The notes under the pieces: model-generated | Told to the model about the DNA's origin: nothing | Database searches by the model: none | Seen by the model: the letters and a program-made list of their open reading frames with translations, nothing else | Part shown: positions 35,234-43,546 of the stretch, in pieces | Layout: each line of letters begins with the position of its first letter | Position numbering within the stretch: the first letter of the stretch is position 1 | Translations under genes and position numbers: made by a program | Source: JADLBR01 sp020847615 | GTDB lineage: Bacteria; Verrucomicrobiota; Verrucomicrobiia; JADLBR01 | Direction: 5' to 3' | Length of the DNA: 64,000 nucleotides | Assembly (NCBI GenBank): GCA_026646655.1 | Contig: JAPKHT010000004.1 | Coordinates: forward strand, 31,513-95,512

Positions 35234-36037
35234 TCAGGTGCTCGCACCCCGTCGCCACACGCGCGAGGCCAGCGCCACTCCCAGAGCCAGCATCACCGCC
35301 GACAGGACCTGCCCGTACGTGACGCCCCCCCACAGGTAATGGATGTGCTCGTCCGGTTCCCTGAAGCATTCCCCCACGATCCTCAGCAACGGATACGCGA
35401 TCATCAGCCCGCAGATCACCGCCCCGCGCCGTCCCGTCGCCCGCTTGATCCCAAACAAGATCGCCCCCAGGATTAGCCCCTCAAGTCCCGCCTCGTATAG
35501 CTGCGACGGATGCCGCGGCACCCCCGGCATCGGGCTGTTCGGAAAAATCACGGCCCAGGGCACCCACGACGGTCGCCCCCACAACTCGCCGTTCACGAAA
35601 TTCGCCAAGCGCCCCAGGAAAATCCCCGGGGTCGACGCCAGCGCCAATGCATCCGCTAACCTCAAGGGCGACAGGTTCTTGCGCTTGGCGTACACCCACA
35701 CAGCCACCCACAGTCCCGCGATGCCCCCATGGCTCGCCATCCCCCCCTCCCACACCCGAAAGATCGACAGCGGGTCCGCACACGTCTCGCCCAGACGGTA
35801 GAAAACACAGTATCCGAGCCGACCGCCTACCACCACGCCCATGAAGGCCACCCAGAAAAGAAAATCCCCCACCTCCCCCTCCGGAATCGGCAGCCACCCC
35901 TCCCGGCTCCACCGCCGCATCAGCCACCACCCGATCACGAAACCGGCCACGTACGCCAGCCCGTACCACCGCAGCCCCATCCCGGGCGCCAACTCCCACG
36001 CGAACGGGCTCAAGTCATGGACCCAATATCCAAACAT
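35234..36037 (-). CDS. lgt: Prolipoprotein diacylglyceryl transferase
   Basis: Lgt adds diacylglycerol to the lipobox cysteine of prolipoproteins at the cytoplasmic membrane. The 267 residues contain about seven spans and the family signatures 'VVGGRLGYCVFY', 'RVWEGGMASHGGIAGLW' (catalytic H-G-G motif) and 'GRLANFVNGELWGRP', plus 'RHPSQLYEAGLEG'. It is read away from rplU, and the 84 bp between them must hold both start regions. Several lipoproteins in this window would be its substrates. Confidence 0.95.
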   Translation of the reverse strand: MFGYWVHDLSPFAWELAPGMGLRWYGLAYVAGFVIGWWLMRRWSREGWLPIPEGEVGDFLFWVAFMGVVVGGRLGYCVFYRLGETCADPLSIFRVWEGGMASHGGIAGLWVAVWVYAKRKNLSPLRLADALALASTPGIFLGRLANFVNGELWGRPSWVPWAVIFPNSPMPGVPRHPSQLYEAGLEGLILGAILFGIKRATGRRGAVICGLMIAYPLLRIVGECFREPDEHIHYLWGGVTYGQVLSAVMLALGVALASRVWRRGAST

Positions 36038-36121
36038 TCCCCTTGCGTTCTAAACGGTCTCGGGCCATCCTTTCAAGCTCCCGATTGCCCGGTACCGTGC
36101 CGGGCTCGGGGTGGAGGCTTT

Positions 36122-36436
36122 ATGGCATACGCGGTCATCCGCACCGGCGGAAAACAGTACAAGGTTTCGGAGGGCGACACGCTCGAGGTCGAGAAGCTCG
36201 CCGTCGAAGCGGGTTCCAAGACCCAGTTCGACGACGTCTTGCTCGTCGCCTCTGACGCTGGCGTCAAGATCGGCACGCCCGTCGTGAAAGGGGCGTCCGT
36301 CGCCGCCGAGGTCGTCGATCAGGTCAAGGCCGACAAGGTCGTGGCCTTCAAGTACCGCAAGCGCAAGGGATATCACCGCACTGTCGGGCACCGGCAGAAA
36401 CTCACCAAGGTGAAGATCACCGGCATCAAGGCTTGA
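36122..36436 (+). CDS. rplU: 50S ribosomal protein L21
   Basis: A 104-residue large-subunit protein. It shows the usual start 'MAYAVIRTGGKQYKVSEGD' and the C-terminal 'AFKYRKRKGYHRTVGHRQ' rRNA-binding stretch. ATG 36122 follows GGAGG by about six bases. It is followed after 24 bp by rpmA, the standard rplU-rpmA pair. Confidence 0.97.
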   Translation: MAYAVIRTGGKQYKVSEGDTLEVEKLAVEAGSKTQFDDVLLVASDAGVKIGTPVVKGASVAAEVVDQVKADKVVAFKYRKRKGYHRTVGHRQKLTKVKITGIKA

Positions 36437-36460
36437 ATCGCGTACATTTGGGAGGTCACC

Positions 36461-36712
36461 ATGGCTCACAAAAAAGGTCAGGGCAGCGTCAAGAACGGAC
36501 GGGACAGCAACAGCCAAAGGCTCGGCGTCAAGCGCTTCGCCGGGGAGTTGGTCCGCGCGGGGTCCATCATCGTCCGCCAGCGGGGCACCCAGTTCCACCC
36601 CGGAAAGAATGTCGGCATCGGTCGCGATCACACCCTCTTCGCACTCGTGGACGGGACCGTCGCCTTCAACCGGGAGCGTCGCCTGGTCCACATCCAGCCG
36701 GCGGCCAACTGA
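36461..36712 (+). CDS. rpmA: 50S ribosomal protein L27
   Basis: An 83-residue protein of the large subunit near the peptidyl transferase centre. It starts 'MAHKKGQGSVKNGRDSNSQR', without the Firmicute-type N-terminal extension that needs cleavage, and continues 'GVKRFAGELVRAGSIIVRQR' and 'NVGIGRDHTLFALVDG'. GGAGG lies upstream of ATG 36461. It is cotranscribed with rplU. The usual next gene obgE is absent, and repeat elements follow instead. Confidence 0.97.
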   Translation: MAHKKGQGSVKNGRDSNSQRLGVKRFAGELVRAGSIIVRQRGTQFHPGKNVGIGRDHTLFALVDGTVAFNRERRLVHIQPAAN

Positions 36713-36803
36713 CCCGAAATAAGCGTTTGGCCGCCCATCGCCTGAGGCGTAGGGCCGCGTTTTCGACACCGGCAGCCGGGGGTCTGGGGACGAGATCGAG
36801 CTG

Positions 36804-36894
36804 GTTATGCGGATGCCGCCTGAAGGCGTCACTGCGAGCCCAAAGACGCGGGAACGTTTGTAGTGCTGCCTGCAGGCAGCCCCGGTCCACCCGA
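36804..36894. repeat. Dispersed repeat, family B, copy 1
   Basis: About 90 bp beginning GTTATGCGGATGCCGCCT and ending CGGTCCACC. It closely matches 45296-45386. It contains a hairpin 'GCCGCCTGAAGGCG' and the palindrome CTGCCTGCAGGCAG. It lies in the gap after rpmA; the 90 bp before it hold no gene. Confidence 0.75.
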
Positions 36895-36910
36895 AGTGCT
36901 CCTGGCAGAG

Positions 36911-37013
36911 CTGACTCGAAAATTGCCGCATCGCTCCCCGTAGCCGAACGCGCGAGCGTTTGGCGGCCAAAGCCTCACGGCTTCGGCTACATTTTCGCCC
37001 CCCGGCGGTGCCC
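36911..37013. repeat. Dispersed palindromic repeat, family A, copy 1
   Basis: It starts CTGACTCGAAAAT and carries the inverted pair GTAGCCGAA (36940-36948) and TTCGGCTAC (36982-36990). It ends near CCCCGGCGGTGCCCCG, directly before the stop codon of the minus-strand gene at 37019. Further copies lie at 44953, 45097 and, in part, 61145. Confidence 0.8.
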
Positions 37014-37018
37014 CGCCC

Positions 37019-37480
37019 CTACTCCTCCTTCAGCCTGTCGAAGATCACCCCGAAGGTCTCGCCGCTGGCCGCCTGATGGTATGATCCCTGCAGCGTGTCG
37101 CTCTCCTTGTCGTACTTCAACTTGTAGTTGCTGCCGGGGTAACCCTGGTCGGCAAGGAGGACGAACGCCCTCAAAGACCCCTCCCTCGCCTCCGCCTCCG
37201 CCTTGCCCACGTGGATGGGCCGCGGATTGAAATAGCCCGCGTCCATCTTCCCGTCGGCGGCGATCGACTTGATCTCGATCATGTAATCGCCGTCCTGCCG
37301 CACCCACTTGCCTTTCAGCGGCCCAAAATCCGCCGCCTCGGCCACCACCGCAGCCGCCGCCTCCGCCTTCGCGCCGGGCGCGGGCGTCGCGGGCTTGCCA
37401 CAGCCCCAGAGGGAGAACGCCAGCGCCACCGCGCAGCCATACGCCGCGGCACGAGAAAAAAAATGTCCTGGATCGCGCAT
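37019..37480 (-). CDS. Lipoprotein of unknown function
   Basis: A 153-residue protein with a lipoprotein signal ('AVALAFSLWGCGKP', lipidation at Cys27), an Ala/Glu-rich spacer, and a small globular part starting 'GPLKGKWVRQDGDYMIEI' and containing 'YKLKYDKESDTLQGSYHQA'. This pattern suggests a small beta-barrel of the type found in envelope lipoproteins that measure or bind a compound, but no family is certain. A family A repeat abuts its 3' end. Confidence 0.7.
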   Translation of the reverse strand: MRDPGHFFSRAAAYGCAVALAFSLWGCGKPATPAPGAKAEAAAAVVAEAADFGPLKGKWVRQDGDYMIEIKSIAADGKMDAGYFNPRPIHVGKAEAEAREGSLRAFVLLADQGYPGSNYKLKYDKESDTLQGSYHQAASGETFGVIFDRLKEE

Positions 37481-37526
37481 GGCCGACTATGTTGCCCCCG
37501 CACCGCGGCCCGCAAGCTAAAAGCCC

Positions 37527-39290
37527 TCAGAACGGCCAGAACTTCGGGATGAAGATCGTCGCGAGCACGCAGAAAAGGATGTTCAAGGGGATCCCCACCC
37601 GCAAGAAGTCCGCGAAGCGGTAGCCGCCCGCATTGTATACCATCGTGTTCGTCTGGTAGCCCACGGGCGTGGCGAAGCTGGTCGAGGCAGCGAACGTCAC
37701 CGCCACCAAGAAGGGCCTGGGTTCCAGCCCGAGACCCGCCGCGGCCGATATCGCCACCGGCGCCAATATCGCCGCCGCCGCATTGTTGCTCATGACCTCG
37801 GTGAGAACCGCGGTCAATAGGTACAGACCGCACAGCACCGCCTCGGGCGGGGCCCCGCGCGCAAAGCCCAGCACGCCGTCGACCAGCATCCGCGCCGCAC
37901 CCGTCTTCTCGATCGCCAGCCCGAGCGGAAAGACGCCCGCCAGCAAAAGGATCACCCTCCAGTCGATGGCCCGATAGGCGTCCTCCGTCCTGATGCACCG
38001 AGAAAGCGCCATCGCCGCGCATCCCAACAGCGCTGCCGTCGCCACCGGCAGCAGATCCAGGGCCACCAGAAGCATCACCGCACCAACGATGCCCAGCGCC
38101 AGCGGCGCCCGGCGCCGGTCCACCGCCACGTCCCGCCGCGGTTCCAAAACAATGAAATCCTCGTCCTCCCGCACCCGCGCGATGGCGTCCTTGGGCCCCA
38201 GCAGCAATAGCGCGTCCCCCACCCGCAACCGGACCGACGCAAGCTGCTTCCGCAGGGCGTGGCCGCGCCGGTGCAGGGCGAGCACGATCGCCTTGTGCCT
38301 CCAGTAGAAATCCGCGCCCCGCAAGGTCCTGCCCACCAACCCCGAACTCGGCGCCACCACCGCCTCCACCAGCTCCATCTCGCCGCCGCTCAGGCTCGCG
38401 TCCTCCAGCTGGAACTGGGGCTCGATCTCGAGGCCGGTCGCATCCTTGAGCTTGAAAAGCTCTTTCACCTCGCCGCGCACCAGCAGCACATCTCCCTCCC
38501 GCATCGCCTCCGAACGCGGCGACCAGATCGCGCGCTCATCCCGCAATATCTCGAGGACCGTGATGTCGTGCGCCTCCCCCAGCTTGGACTGGGCCACCGT
38601 CTTGCCCACCAGCGGCGAACCCGACATCACCCGCAGCTCCGTGATGTATTCGCCCAGATCGTAGGCCTCGGTAAGCTGCGACGGCCTCCGGTCCGGCAAC
38701 ATCCGTCTCCCCACCAGAAGAAAGTAGAGCATCCCGGCAACGACCATGATCGCTCCGAGTCCCGCGAATTCGAAAAGCGCAAAACCCCGGAGCCCCGCCG
38801 CCTCCGCAAAGGCGTTGACCACCAGATTCGTCGAGGTCCCGACCAGCGTGCACACACCCCCGAACTGTGACGCGAACGACAGCGGTATGAGCAGCTTCGA
38901 GGGGGCCACCTTGCGCGACTTCGCCGCCGTCACCACCAGCGGGAGCATCACGGCCACCACCGCTGTATTATTGATGAAGGGGGAGAGCACCGCGGCCACG
39001 CCCATGACAAGGGCCATCTGCCAGGCCTCGCCCCGCCCATGGCGGATCAGGGCGCGGCCCACGGCCGCCAGCGCGCCCGTCTGGCCCAGCCCGGCGCTCA
39101 ACACGAACATCGCCGCGACGGTCACGGTCGCGGGATTGCCAAAACCGACCAGACCTTCCCGGGGCGTCAAAATCCCGCACAGCAACAGCGCCCCCAACAC
39201 AAGCAGCGCCACGACATCCACGGGCACCCGCTCCGTCGCAAAAAGCACCGCCGCCACCAACACGGTCAGCAGGATCGCCGCTATCTCCAT
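37527..39290 (-). CDS. SLC13-type transporter with two TrkA-C domains
   Basis: A 587-residue carrier of the divalent anion:sodium symporter group. An N-terminal membrane half ('DVVALLVLGALLLCGIL', 'VLSPFINNTAVVAVMLPLV', 'FGGVCTLVGTSTNLVVNAF') is followed by two cytosolic TrkA-C-like units (about residues 210-380; 'MSGSPLVGKTVAQSKLGEAH', 'LRVGDALLLLGPKDAI') and a C-terminal membrane half ('SFATPVGYQTNTMVYNAGGY'). The duplicated SNT/T-N-T motifs suit substrate and sodium binding. Sulfate, citrate or similar anions are typical; the actual one is unknown. It may share a transcript with tRNA-Met upstream. Confidence 0.9.
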   Translation of the reverse strand: MEIAAILLTVLVAAVLFATERVPVDVVALLVLGALLLCGILTPREGLVGFGNPATVTVAAMFVLSAGLGQTGALAAVGRALIRHGRGEAWQMALVMGVAAVLSPFINNTAVVAVMLPLVVTAAKSRKVAPSKLLIPLSFASQFGGVCTLVGTSTNLVVNAFAEAAGLRGFALFEFAGLGAIMVVAGMLYFLLVGRRMLPDRRPSQLTEAYDLGEYITELRVMSGSPLVGKTVAQSKLGEAHDITVLEILRDERAIWSPRSEAMREGDVLLVRGEVKELFKLKDATGLEIEPQFQLEDASLSGGEMELVEAVVAPSSGLVGRTLRGADFYWRHKAIVLALHRRGHALRKQLASVRLRVGDALLLLGPKDAIARVREDEDFIVLEPRRDVAVDRRRAPLALGIVGAVMLLVALDLLPVATAALLGCAAMALSRCIRTEDAYRAIDWRVILLLAGVFPLGLAIEKTGAARMLVDGVLGFARGAPPEAVLCGLYLLTAVLTEVMSNNAAAAILAPVAISAAAGLGLEPRPFLVAVTFAASTSFATPVGYQTNTMVYNAGGYRFADFLRVGIPLNILFCVLATIFIPKFWPF

Positions 39291-39516
39291 CCCGTCTCCC
39301 CGCGGTCAGTCCCCCACGGGCGGGTGCGCGGCCCGCGCGCCAACAGGAAAATCTCGTCGGTCAGTTCCCGCGTCCGCACATCGAGAGAAACCCCGTCCGT
39401 CCCGGCGACCCGCGCCGCAACAAACACCACCCGATTCGGCAAATCCTCGCCGGAGCCCGCCATACCTGGAAGAAGCATAGCGCCTTTCTCCCCGCCGGCC
39501 ACGGTGGCACAAAATG

Positions 39517-39591
39517 TGGTGCCAGGGGGGAGAGTTGAACTCCCGACCAAGGGCTTATGAGTCCCCTGCTCTACCACTGAGCTACCCTGGC
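39517..39591 (-). tRNA. tRNA-Met (CAU)
   Basis: Reading the minus strand, GCCAGGG pairs with CCCTGGC, the D arm is GCTC/GAGC, and the anticodon loop is CTCATAA with anticodon CAT. The T arm is GGGAG-TTCAACT-CTCCC. The 3' CCA is encoded (39517-39519). The first acceptor pair G-C fits an elongator type. An isoleucine tRNA with modified CAU cannot be ruled out. Confidence 0.93.
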
Positions 39592-39648
39592 AAAAGAGAA
39601 TCTCAACTTTATGACAAACCCGTCCCACGCGCAAATCAAAACAACCCG

Positions 39649-40545
39649 TCAAAATCGGTCCTGGTCGTGCCACGCGCGCCAGGCCCACCCCAAAGGACCC
39701 CGCGCCCACCACGGTCGCCGCCCGACCACCGCGTCCCTTCTCGGGGGCGGGAGATCAGCGCCCACCTCCCGGGTCGCGGCCGCGGGAGGTGCGGGTATCG
39801 CGGGCGATGGCGGCGCGGCGGTGTCGGGCCGTAACCTCGGCAGCGCGAAACGCTCGCCGCTGGCGGGGTCAAAAGAGCCCCAGGCCATCTGGATGACCCG
39901 CCAGTGGTCGCGGCGCGCGGGCACCGTGACGATCTCGAAACCGGGCAACAGCAGTCCCGTCAGCGCCCCGCCCTCGCAACACTTGGTGTCGATGGCGTAG
40001 ATGCGCCCGGGCACGATCATGGGCTTGCCGTCGTCGCTGTAGGCCCTGTGCCCCACCACGATCGGCTTGGGGTAATCGTAGTGCTCGTGCCAGGGCCAGA
40101 GACCCCGTTCGACAAGACGCTCACGCCCGCGTTCCCGGCCCATGAGCACGTGCGGTTTCTGGCGTTCCAGCGCAAGCCCCCCCTCGAAATACCCGTGCAC
40201 CACGAGGGCCTCCGGCAGCTCCTCGTACAGCGGAAACTCCCGCGCCGACGCCACGAACCGCCCATATCCCTCACGCGTGAACTGCGCCCTGGTGATCCGC
40301 TCGGGCGGGGCCGCGCCCGCGCCATCGCGGGGCAGATCCAGGTGTCGCGCCTCGTGGTTGCCCTTCAAGACCAACGTGTTGGGCCGTCGGCTCAGGAAAT
40401 CGAAGACCTCCTCGGGAGCCGGCCCCTTGTTGACGATATCCCCGAGCGAGATCAGGCGGTCGCCCGCGCGCAGGCCAGCGGCCTCGACGAGGTCCAAGAG
40501 CTCGTCGATACACCCATGGATATCTCCCACGATCAGCGTCTTCAA
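39649..40545 (-). CDS. Metallophosphatase (ApaH/PPP-like)
   Basis: A 298-residue phosphoesterase with the metal-binding motifs of the PPP/ApaH group: 'LIVGDIHGCIDELLDLV', 'LISLGDIVNKGPAPEEV', 'LVLKGNHEARHL', and later 'PIVVGHRAY'. ATG is absent, and the best start is TTG 40545, which gives 'MKTLIVGDIHG' and has AGGGGAGG (40551-40558) five bases upstream. Substrates of this group include dinucleoside polyphosphates and phosphoproteins. The last 80 residues are Pro/Ala/Arg-rich and probably disordered, an addition not normal for ApaH. The much longer open frame through the neighbouring plus-strand gene is a shadow. Confidence 0.85.
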   Translation of the reverse strand: MKTLIVGDIHGCIDELLDLVEAAGLRAGDRLISLGDIVNKGPAPEEVFDFLSRRPNTLVLKGNHEARHLDLPRDGAGAAPPERITRAQFTREGYGRFVASAREFPLYEELPEALVVHGYFEGGLALERQKPHVLMGRERGRERLVERGLWPWHEHYDYPKPIVVGHRAYSDDGKPMIVPGRIYAIDTKCCEGGALTGLLLPGFEIVTVPARRDHWRVIQMAWGSFDPASGERFALPRLRPDTAAPPSPAIPAPPAAATREVGADLPPPRRDAVVGRRPWWARGPLGWAWRAWHDQDRF

Positions 40546-40662
40546 AACGGCCTCCCCTCTTCTGCCGCCAATGCCCCCGCCGCGCAAGCGCGGGCACCGA
40601 CCCCAGACTCCCGCCTTGAAGTCGGGCCCCCGCCCGTGACAGAATGATCGGAGGGATCCATC

Positions 40663-42582
40663 ATGATGAAAGTCGCCGTACCCCGATGCCTCGCCATGGC
40701 GTGCGCCCTCGCCGCCTCGGCCACCGCCGCCCGCGCCCAGAGCCTCGACTTCCGCGGCGCGCCAGACGACGCGGCGCGCCAGAAGTACATCGGCGCCGGG
40801 TGGAAGGCCGGCCGCGATCAGTTGCGCGCGGCCCTCGTCGGATCTTACAAGGCCCAGGCCGTCTCGGGCGCCGGCTTCGCGGACTGGCTCGCCCTCCACG
40901 ACTGGCTCGAAGTTCTCGGCCGCGAGGGCACCGAAGACCTCGCCCGCCTCGTTCGCCTGCATCTCTGGATCGCCCAGGGCGATGGGCGCCCCACCATCAT
41001 GTCGCCGGGGGTCAATGGCCCGCCCAAAGACGGCGCAGAAAATGTCCCCCTCGACACCGCGCTCGGCGTCGTCGCCGGCGACCGCTTCCAATCCGAGCTG
41101 ATGGACCGATTCGTCCCAAAAGGCGCCAAGATCCCAGCGGGTCCCATCGGCGACGCCCTTGGCACCGAGGCGGTGGCCGCGCTGACCTCCGACGCCCCCC
41201 TCGGCCGCGAGCTTTTCCAGAACGTCGCCGAAGGCGACCTCATGTCCGTCGCCCTTCCCCTGCTCCTCGAACTCCGCAAGGCGGCCGGCGAGCGCTGGAC
41301 CGCCTACACCCGCCTCGCGGTCGCCATGGCGCTGGTCTACGACCGCCCTCCCCCAGAATTCTGGCCGCACCACCAGGTCGGCCAGGACAAGGTCCTGCGC
41401 CAGAAATCCACCCCCGTCGAACGATTCAACTTCTGGGTCCAGAACAACGAGGATCGGAAACTCATCCTCGATCTCAAGAAACTGACCGTCGAGCAGGCCA
41501 AGTTTGTCGTCGACGCCTTCGTGCCCGAGGATGAATTGCTCTGGGCACAGAAAAACGTGCGGCTCGGACGCACCGGTTTTGACAAGGCCTTCTTCATGAT
41601 CAGGTACGACACCCCGCGACTCAAGGCCAACAGGCTCGACTGGATCGCGCCGGACTACCGCCTCGAGACCATCAAGAAGGAGGGCGGCATCTGCGTGGAC
41701 CAGGCCTACTTCGCAATGATCGCCGGCAAGGCCAACGGGCTGCCCACCCTGTTCTTCTCGGGCCAGGGCGCCAGCGGCGGCCACGGCTGGTTCGGATACA
41801 TGCGCAGCGACGACAAGTGGGAGGTCGACTGCGGCCGCTACGCCAGCCAGAACTTCAGCGTCGGCAACGCCCTCGACCCTCAGACATGGGACCGCATCAG
41901 CGATCACGAGCTCGCCTACCTCGCCTCCCGCTTCCGCGACAAACCCGAGTTCCTCAAGTCGCAGCTCCACCTCCGCATGGCCCGACTGTTCGAACAGGCC
42001 TCCGACGCATCCGGCCAGCGCGCCGCGATCGAGAACGCCATGGCCGCCTGTCCCCAGAACGTCGCCGCCTGGGACGCCAAGACCGCCCTGCTGGCCGCCG
42101 ACCCGAACGCCGGCAGGGAGCTCCTCGCCCACTCCACGGCGGCGGCCAAGCAGTTCATCACCAACGACGACATCAAGGTCCGCTACCAGAAGACCGTCGC
42201 CGCGGTCTCCCGGAAACTCGGCGACGCATCGGCCGCCGATAGCATCGAGCGCAAAATCATCACCCAGCAGAAAGAGGAACGCGCCGACCTCACCGTCGAT
42301 ACCGCCGCCGGACGCCTCAAGGAGTTCGTGGCCGCCAAGCAATACGAGGAGGGCTACAAGGAGTTCCGAAAGCTCATCAAGAAGCTCGGGGAGACGGGCG
42401 GCGGGAACGCCTTCCAGGGGGTCGTCGAGCCATTCGTCGAATCCCTCATCGCCGCGGGCGAAACCAAACTCGCCGAGAAATCTCTCGATCTCGCCCGCGA
42501 GGAACTGCGGCCCGAGCGCGGCAGCCTCCTCGAGATGGCCTTCGGATCGCTGGAGGAGAAAGCGGGAATCAAGAAGAAGTGA
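40663..42582 (+). CDS. Secreted transglutaminase-like protein
   Basis: A 639-residue exported protein with a signal peptide ('LAMACALAASATAARAQS'). The middle shows a transglutaminase/papain-like triad layout: Cys in 'EGGICVDQAYFAMIAGKANG', His in 'GASGGHGWFGYM' and Asp in 'WEVDCGRYASQ'. Such domains cleave or cross-link peptides. The C-terminal 200 residues are helical repeats ('LRMARLFEQASDASGQRAAI', 'LLAHSTAAAKQFI'), perhaps TPR-like. No lipoprotein or membrane anchor is seen. It is followed by a membrane-anchored hydrolase gene that starts 47 bp later. The substrate is unknown. Confidence 0.7.
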   Translation: MMKVAVPRCLAMACALAASATAARAQSLDFRGAPDDAARQKYIGAGWKAGRDQLRAALVGSYKAQAVSGAGFADWLALHDWLEVLGREGTEDLARLVRLHLWIAQGDGRPTIMSPGVNGPPKDGAENVPLDTALGVVAGDRFQSELMDRFVPKGAKIPAGPIGDALGTEAVAALTSDAPLGRELFQNVAEGDLMSVALPLLLELRKAAGERWTAYTRLAVAMALVYDRPPPEFWPHHQVGQDKVLRQKSTPVERFNFWVQNNEDRKLILDLKKLTVEQAKFVVDAFVPEDELLWAQKNVRLGRTGFDKAFFMIRYDTPRLKANRLDWIAPDYRLETIKKEGGICVDQAYFAMIAGKANGLPTLFFSGQGASGGHGWFGYMRSDDKWEVDCGRYASQNFSVGNALDPQTWDRISDHELAYLASRFRDKPEFLKSQLHLRMARLFEQASDASGQRAAIENAMAACPQNVAAWDAKTALLAADPNAGRELLAHSTAAAKQFITNDDIKVRYQKTVAAVSRKLGDASAADSIERKIITQQKEERADLTVDTAAGRLKEFVAAKQYEEGYKEFRKLIKKLGETGGGNAFQGVVEPFVESLIAAGETKLAEKSLDLAREELRPERGSLLEMAFGSLEEKAGIKKK

Positions 42583-42629
42583 CCGGAACGAGTCCGCCGG
42601 CCCGTGACAGGCGGAACCCTGGGGCACCC

Positions 42630-43436
42630 ATGGCCTGGACGCTGCTGCGCGCGATCATCGTCGCCTACCTCCTCATCATCGCCCTGCTCTGGATCTTCCA
42701 GAGGCGCTTCATCTATTTCCCTTCCACCGGCGGGGCCCAACAACTGGAGACCGCGGCGCGCCACCTCGCGCTCCAGCCCTGGAATCTCGCGGATGGCACG
42801 CGCGCAGGGTGGGCCTCGGGCGGCACCGGCAGGGCCTGGATCATCTTCCATGGCAATGCGGGCTTCGCGCTCGACCGCGCCCCGTTCGTGGCGCTCATAC
42901 GCGCCGTCGATGCAAACGCCGCCGTTTTTCTCTTCGAGTACCCCGGCTATGGCGCGCGCCCCGGGCCGCCATCCGAGACCGCCATCGCGTCGGCCGCCAT
43001 CGCCGCCGCCGAAGATCTCTCCGCCTCCCGCGGCGGCGCGGTCCACCTGGTCGGGGAATCGATCGGCACGTCATTTGCCGCCGCGGTCGCCGGGCGGCTC
43101 GGGGATCGCGCCCCCGCCCTGCTTCTCATCACGCCATTCAACCGCATGGCCGATGTCGCCGCGCACCACTACCCCCTCATGCCCGTGCGATGGCTCCTCC
43201 GCGAACGCCATGACGCCGCCCGCGCCCTGGCCCACTACCGCGGCCGCGCCGCCATCCTCGTCGCCGAAAACGACCTCGTGGTCCCGCGCAAATTTGGCGA
43301 AGCCCTCCACGATGCTCTGACCTGCGACAAGCGCCTCTGGCTCATTCCCCGGGCCGGCCACAATGGCATACCGTATCACCCCGCAGCTCCCTGGTGGCGC
43401 GAGGCCGTCTCGTACTGCAGCGGCGGAGACAGATGA
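42630..43436 (+). CDS. Membrane-anchored alpha/beta hydrolase
   Basis: A 268-residue protein from ATG 42630. An N-terminal hydrophobic anchor ('IIVAYLLIIALLWIFQRRFI') leads into 'YFPSTGG', the typical start of the YqkD/BEM46-like hydrolases. It shows 'IIFHGNAGFALDRA' (oxyanion region), the nucleophile elbow 'LVGESIGTSFAAAVAGR', Asp in 'AILVAENDLVVP' and His in 'IPRAGHNGIPYH'. The triad therefore looks complete. Substrates of this family are poorly known esters or amides. It follows the transglutaminase-like gene on the same strand and may be in one transcript with it. Confidence 0.85.
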   Translation: MAWTLLRAIIVAYLLIIALLWIFQRRFIYFPSTGGAQQLETAARHLALQPWNLADGTRAGWASGGTGRAWIIFHGNAGFALDRAPFVALIRAVDANAAVFLFEYPGYGARPGPPSETAIASAAIAAAEDLSASRGGAVHLVGESIGTSFAAAVAGRLGDRAPALLLITPFNRMADVAAHHYPLMPVRWLLRERHDAARALAHYRGRAAILVAENDLVVPRKFGEALHDALTCDKRLWLIPRAGHNGIPYHPAAPWWREAVSYCSGGDR

Positions 43437-43546
43437 GCGGAAATCGCCCCGTGCGCGCCCCGTGGCTCGAAGTCCCGCGCTCGCCTTTGGTACGGGAACC
43501 ATTATGATCCGATCGTCATGAGGGGTCAGTCCATCCACCGCATTCC

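Noticed and set aside
39281..39478. Short minus-strand frame of 65 residues between tRNA-Met and the SLC13 transporter
   Set aside because: No recognisable motif and no good ribosome site. It overlaps the transporter start, so it is left out as unsupported.
40600..42627. Minus-strand extension making a 992-residue protein upstream of the metallophosphatase
   Set aside because: The upstream part is antisense to the transglutaminase-like gene. The phosphatase has its own ribosome site and TTG start at 40545.
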